A DNA stretch of 5,758 bases from Porphyrobacter sp. (GTDB lineage Bacteria; Pseudomonadota; Alphaproteobacteria; Sphingomonadales; Sphingomonadaceae), in the NCBI GenBank assembly GCA_021732945.1, contig JAKFWB010000208.1:1-5758 (forward strand), read 5' to 3'. This document shows positions 5,207 through 5,758 of the stretch, piece after piece. The first letter of the stretch is position 1. Each line of letters opens with the position of its first letter. Position numbers and translations under genes: made by a program. The notes under the pieces were generated by a model. The model did not search any database. It was not told the DNA's origin and saw only the letters and a list, made by a program, of their open reading frames with translations.

Positions 5207-5211
5207 ATGCA
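5146..5211 (+). promoter_or_regulatory. traA leader fold pairing both ribosome binding site and start codon
   Basis: TGCATAGAGAAC (5146-5157) pairs with GTTCTCTGATGCA (5199-5211), giving 12 Watson-Crick pairs with a single bulged G (5206). The pairing includes the traA ATG (5207-5209). Inside this stem, CAGCG (5161-5165) pairs with CGCTG (5176-5180), and CTCC (5188-5191) pairs with the Shine-Dalgarno GGAG (5196-5199) around an AGTT loop. The whole resembles a three-way junction that would hide the translation start. G5199 is claimed by both the long stem and the small hairpin, so the two compete by one pair. The pairings are read directly from the sequence; translational control is inferred. 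Confidence 0.5.
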
Positions 5212-5551
5212 GTCCCTCACCCTCCCCCAACGCACTGCCGCAACCCGTCGGCGTACCTCCAAAATCGACCGAGCCATGGCGCTTGCCATCCCGGCGCTGA
5301 TCGCCAGCCTCGCGGCAGGCGCAGCCTATGCCGGCGCCGATACGACCTTCGACCCGGCGCTCACCCAGTTCACGAACTTCCTCGAAGGTTCGGGTGGCAA
5401 GATCATCACCGTTCTCAGCCTCGCGGGCGGCCTCATCGGCCTTGCCTCGGGCCGCTTCTCGCTCGGGCAGGTCGCTGTCCCGGTCGGTGTCGGCATCGGT
5501 GTCGGCACGGGCGTTCCGATCGTCACCTCGGTCGTGACCGCGGTCATCTGA
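5207..5551 (+). CDS. traA: F-type conjugative pilin precursor TraA
   Basis: The 114-residue product matches an F-type prepilin in layout rather than in detailed sequence. A long basic leader (RTAATRRRTSK) and hydrophobic segment (ALAIPALIASLAAGA) end in AYA at residue 42. Cleavage there would leave a 72-residue pilin, close to F pilin (70 residues after removal of a 51-residue leader). The mature part has two membrane segments, about 63-83 and 86-114, separated by a short GRFSLGQ turn, as in F pilin, which is inserted in the inner membrane before assembly into the pilus. The second segment is a Gly/Val-rich repeat. The ATG follows GGAG (5196-5199) by 7 bases. An internal Met24 is a less likely start. 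traL follows 29 bp on, which supports the assignment. Confidence 0.85.
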   Translation: MQSLTLPQRTAATRRRTSKIDRAMALAIPALIASLAAGAAYAGADTTFDPALTQFTNFLEGSGGKIITVLSLAGGLIGLASGRFSLGQVAVPVGVGIGVGTGVPIVTSVVTAVI

Positions 5552-5580
5552 CGCATCGGGCACGGGAAGGCAGCATCGCC

Positions 5581-5758
5581 ATGAAGGACCCCTACATCAT
5601 CCCGCGCAGGCTCGACGATCCGGAGCTCATCGGTTTCTGGACCATCGACGAGTTTGCCGGAATGATCGTGCCCTTCACCTGGGGCATTCTCAGCCAGCAT
5701 ATCTTTATCGGCATCATTGTTGCGTTCGGCGCCTGGTTCGCGCTGCGAAAGGCAAAGC
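5581..5758 (+). CDS. traL: F-type type IV secretion protein TraL, N-terminal part
   Basis: This is a small inner-membrane-associated component of the F-type (TraL/VirB3-like) conjugation machinery, needed for pilus assembly. The 59 visible residues (MKDPYIIPRRLDDPELIGFW and onward) follow the F TraL pattern: a short polar start with Y-x-x-P-x-x-L, a W-x-x-D-E segment (TIDEFAGMIVPFTWGIL), then a hydrophobic stretch (IFIGIIVAFGAWFAL) ending in basic RKAK. F TraL is about 90-100 residues, so roughly 30-40 residues lie past the right edge. GGGAAGG precedes the ATG by about 10 bases. It follows traA by 29 bp on the same strand, the gene order of F-type transfer operons (traA, traL, traE, traK, traB), so the next genes are expected outside the window. 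Confidence 0.9.
   Translation, partial: MKDPYIIPRRLDDPELIGFWTIDEFAGMIVPFTWGILSQHIFIGIIVAFGAWFALRKAK

Noticed and set aside
5460..5540. GTCGGNRTCGG-like tandem repeats in traA as a DNA repeat element
   Set aside because: They encode the Gly/Val-rich second membrane segment of the pilin; the repetition is explained by protein composition.
5141..5563. 140-codon reverse ORF over traA
   Set aside because: Asp/Arg/Glu/Gly-rich translation is the antisense shadow of the Gly/Val/Ala-rich pilin; no ribosome binding site.

Overview
The window looks like chromosome or large-replicon DNA from an alphaproteobacterium, most likely a sphingomonad or Erythrobacter-like bacterium. The grounds are high GC by eye, a LysR gene divergent from a CoA-acylating methylmalonate-semialdehyde dehydrogenase gene, an ScfR-type acyl-CoA regulator, and an F-type conjugation module of the kind common in that group. 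This placement is inference; no marker gene is present.

Left part (1-3287), short-chain acyl-CoA metabolism and its control. The 5' part of mmsA runs leftward off the window edge. A LysR-family gene diverges from it, and an ScfR-family (XRE plus IrrE-like plus Cys-rich tail) regulator converges on the LysR gene. MmsA makes propionyl-CoA or acetyl-CoA, and characterised ScfR proteins sense short-chain acyl-CoAs, so the pairing makes metabolic sense. The ScfR promoter carries three near-identical TTTGCAAATT-type sites. Two similar sites face each other in the mmsA/lysR intergenic region, which suggests that ScfR regulates all three genes.

Middle (3288-4100). A LuxR-type regulator with a degenerate autoinducer-like domain starts from TTG. 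No luxI is visible. It sits between the metabolic regulators and the mobile module.

Right part (4105-5758), the edge of a conjugative element (ICE or plasmid). A two-gene leftward unit encodes an XRE-type and then an AlpA-type DNA-binding protein. It diverges, across a 345-bp non-coding region rich in small dyads, from a rightward F-type type IV secretion operon that begins with pilin gene traA and continues into traL, which is cut by the window end. The traA leader can fold so that both its ribosome binding site and its start codon are paired. This is the most unusual non-coding signal in the window. No integrase, att repeat, tRNA, CRISPR array or insertion sequence was seen.
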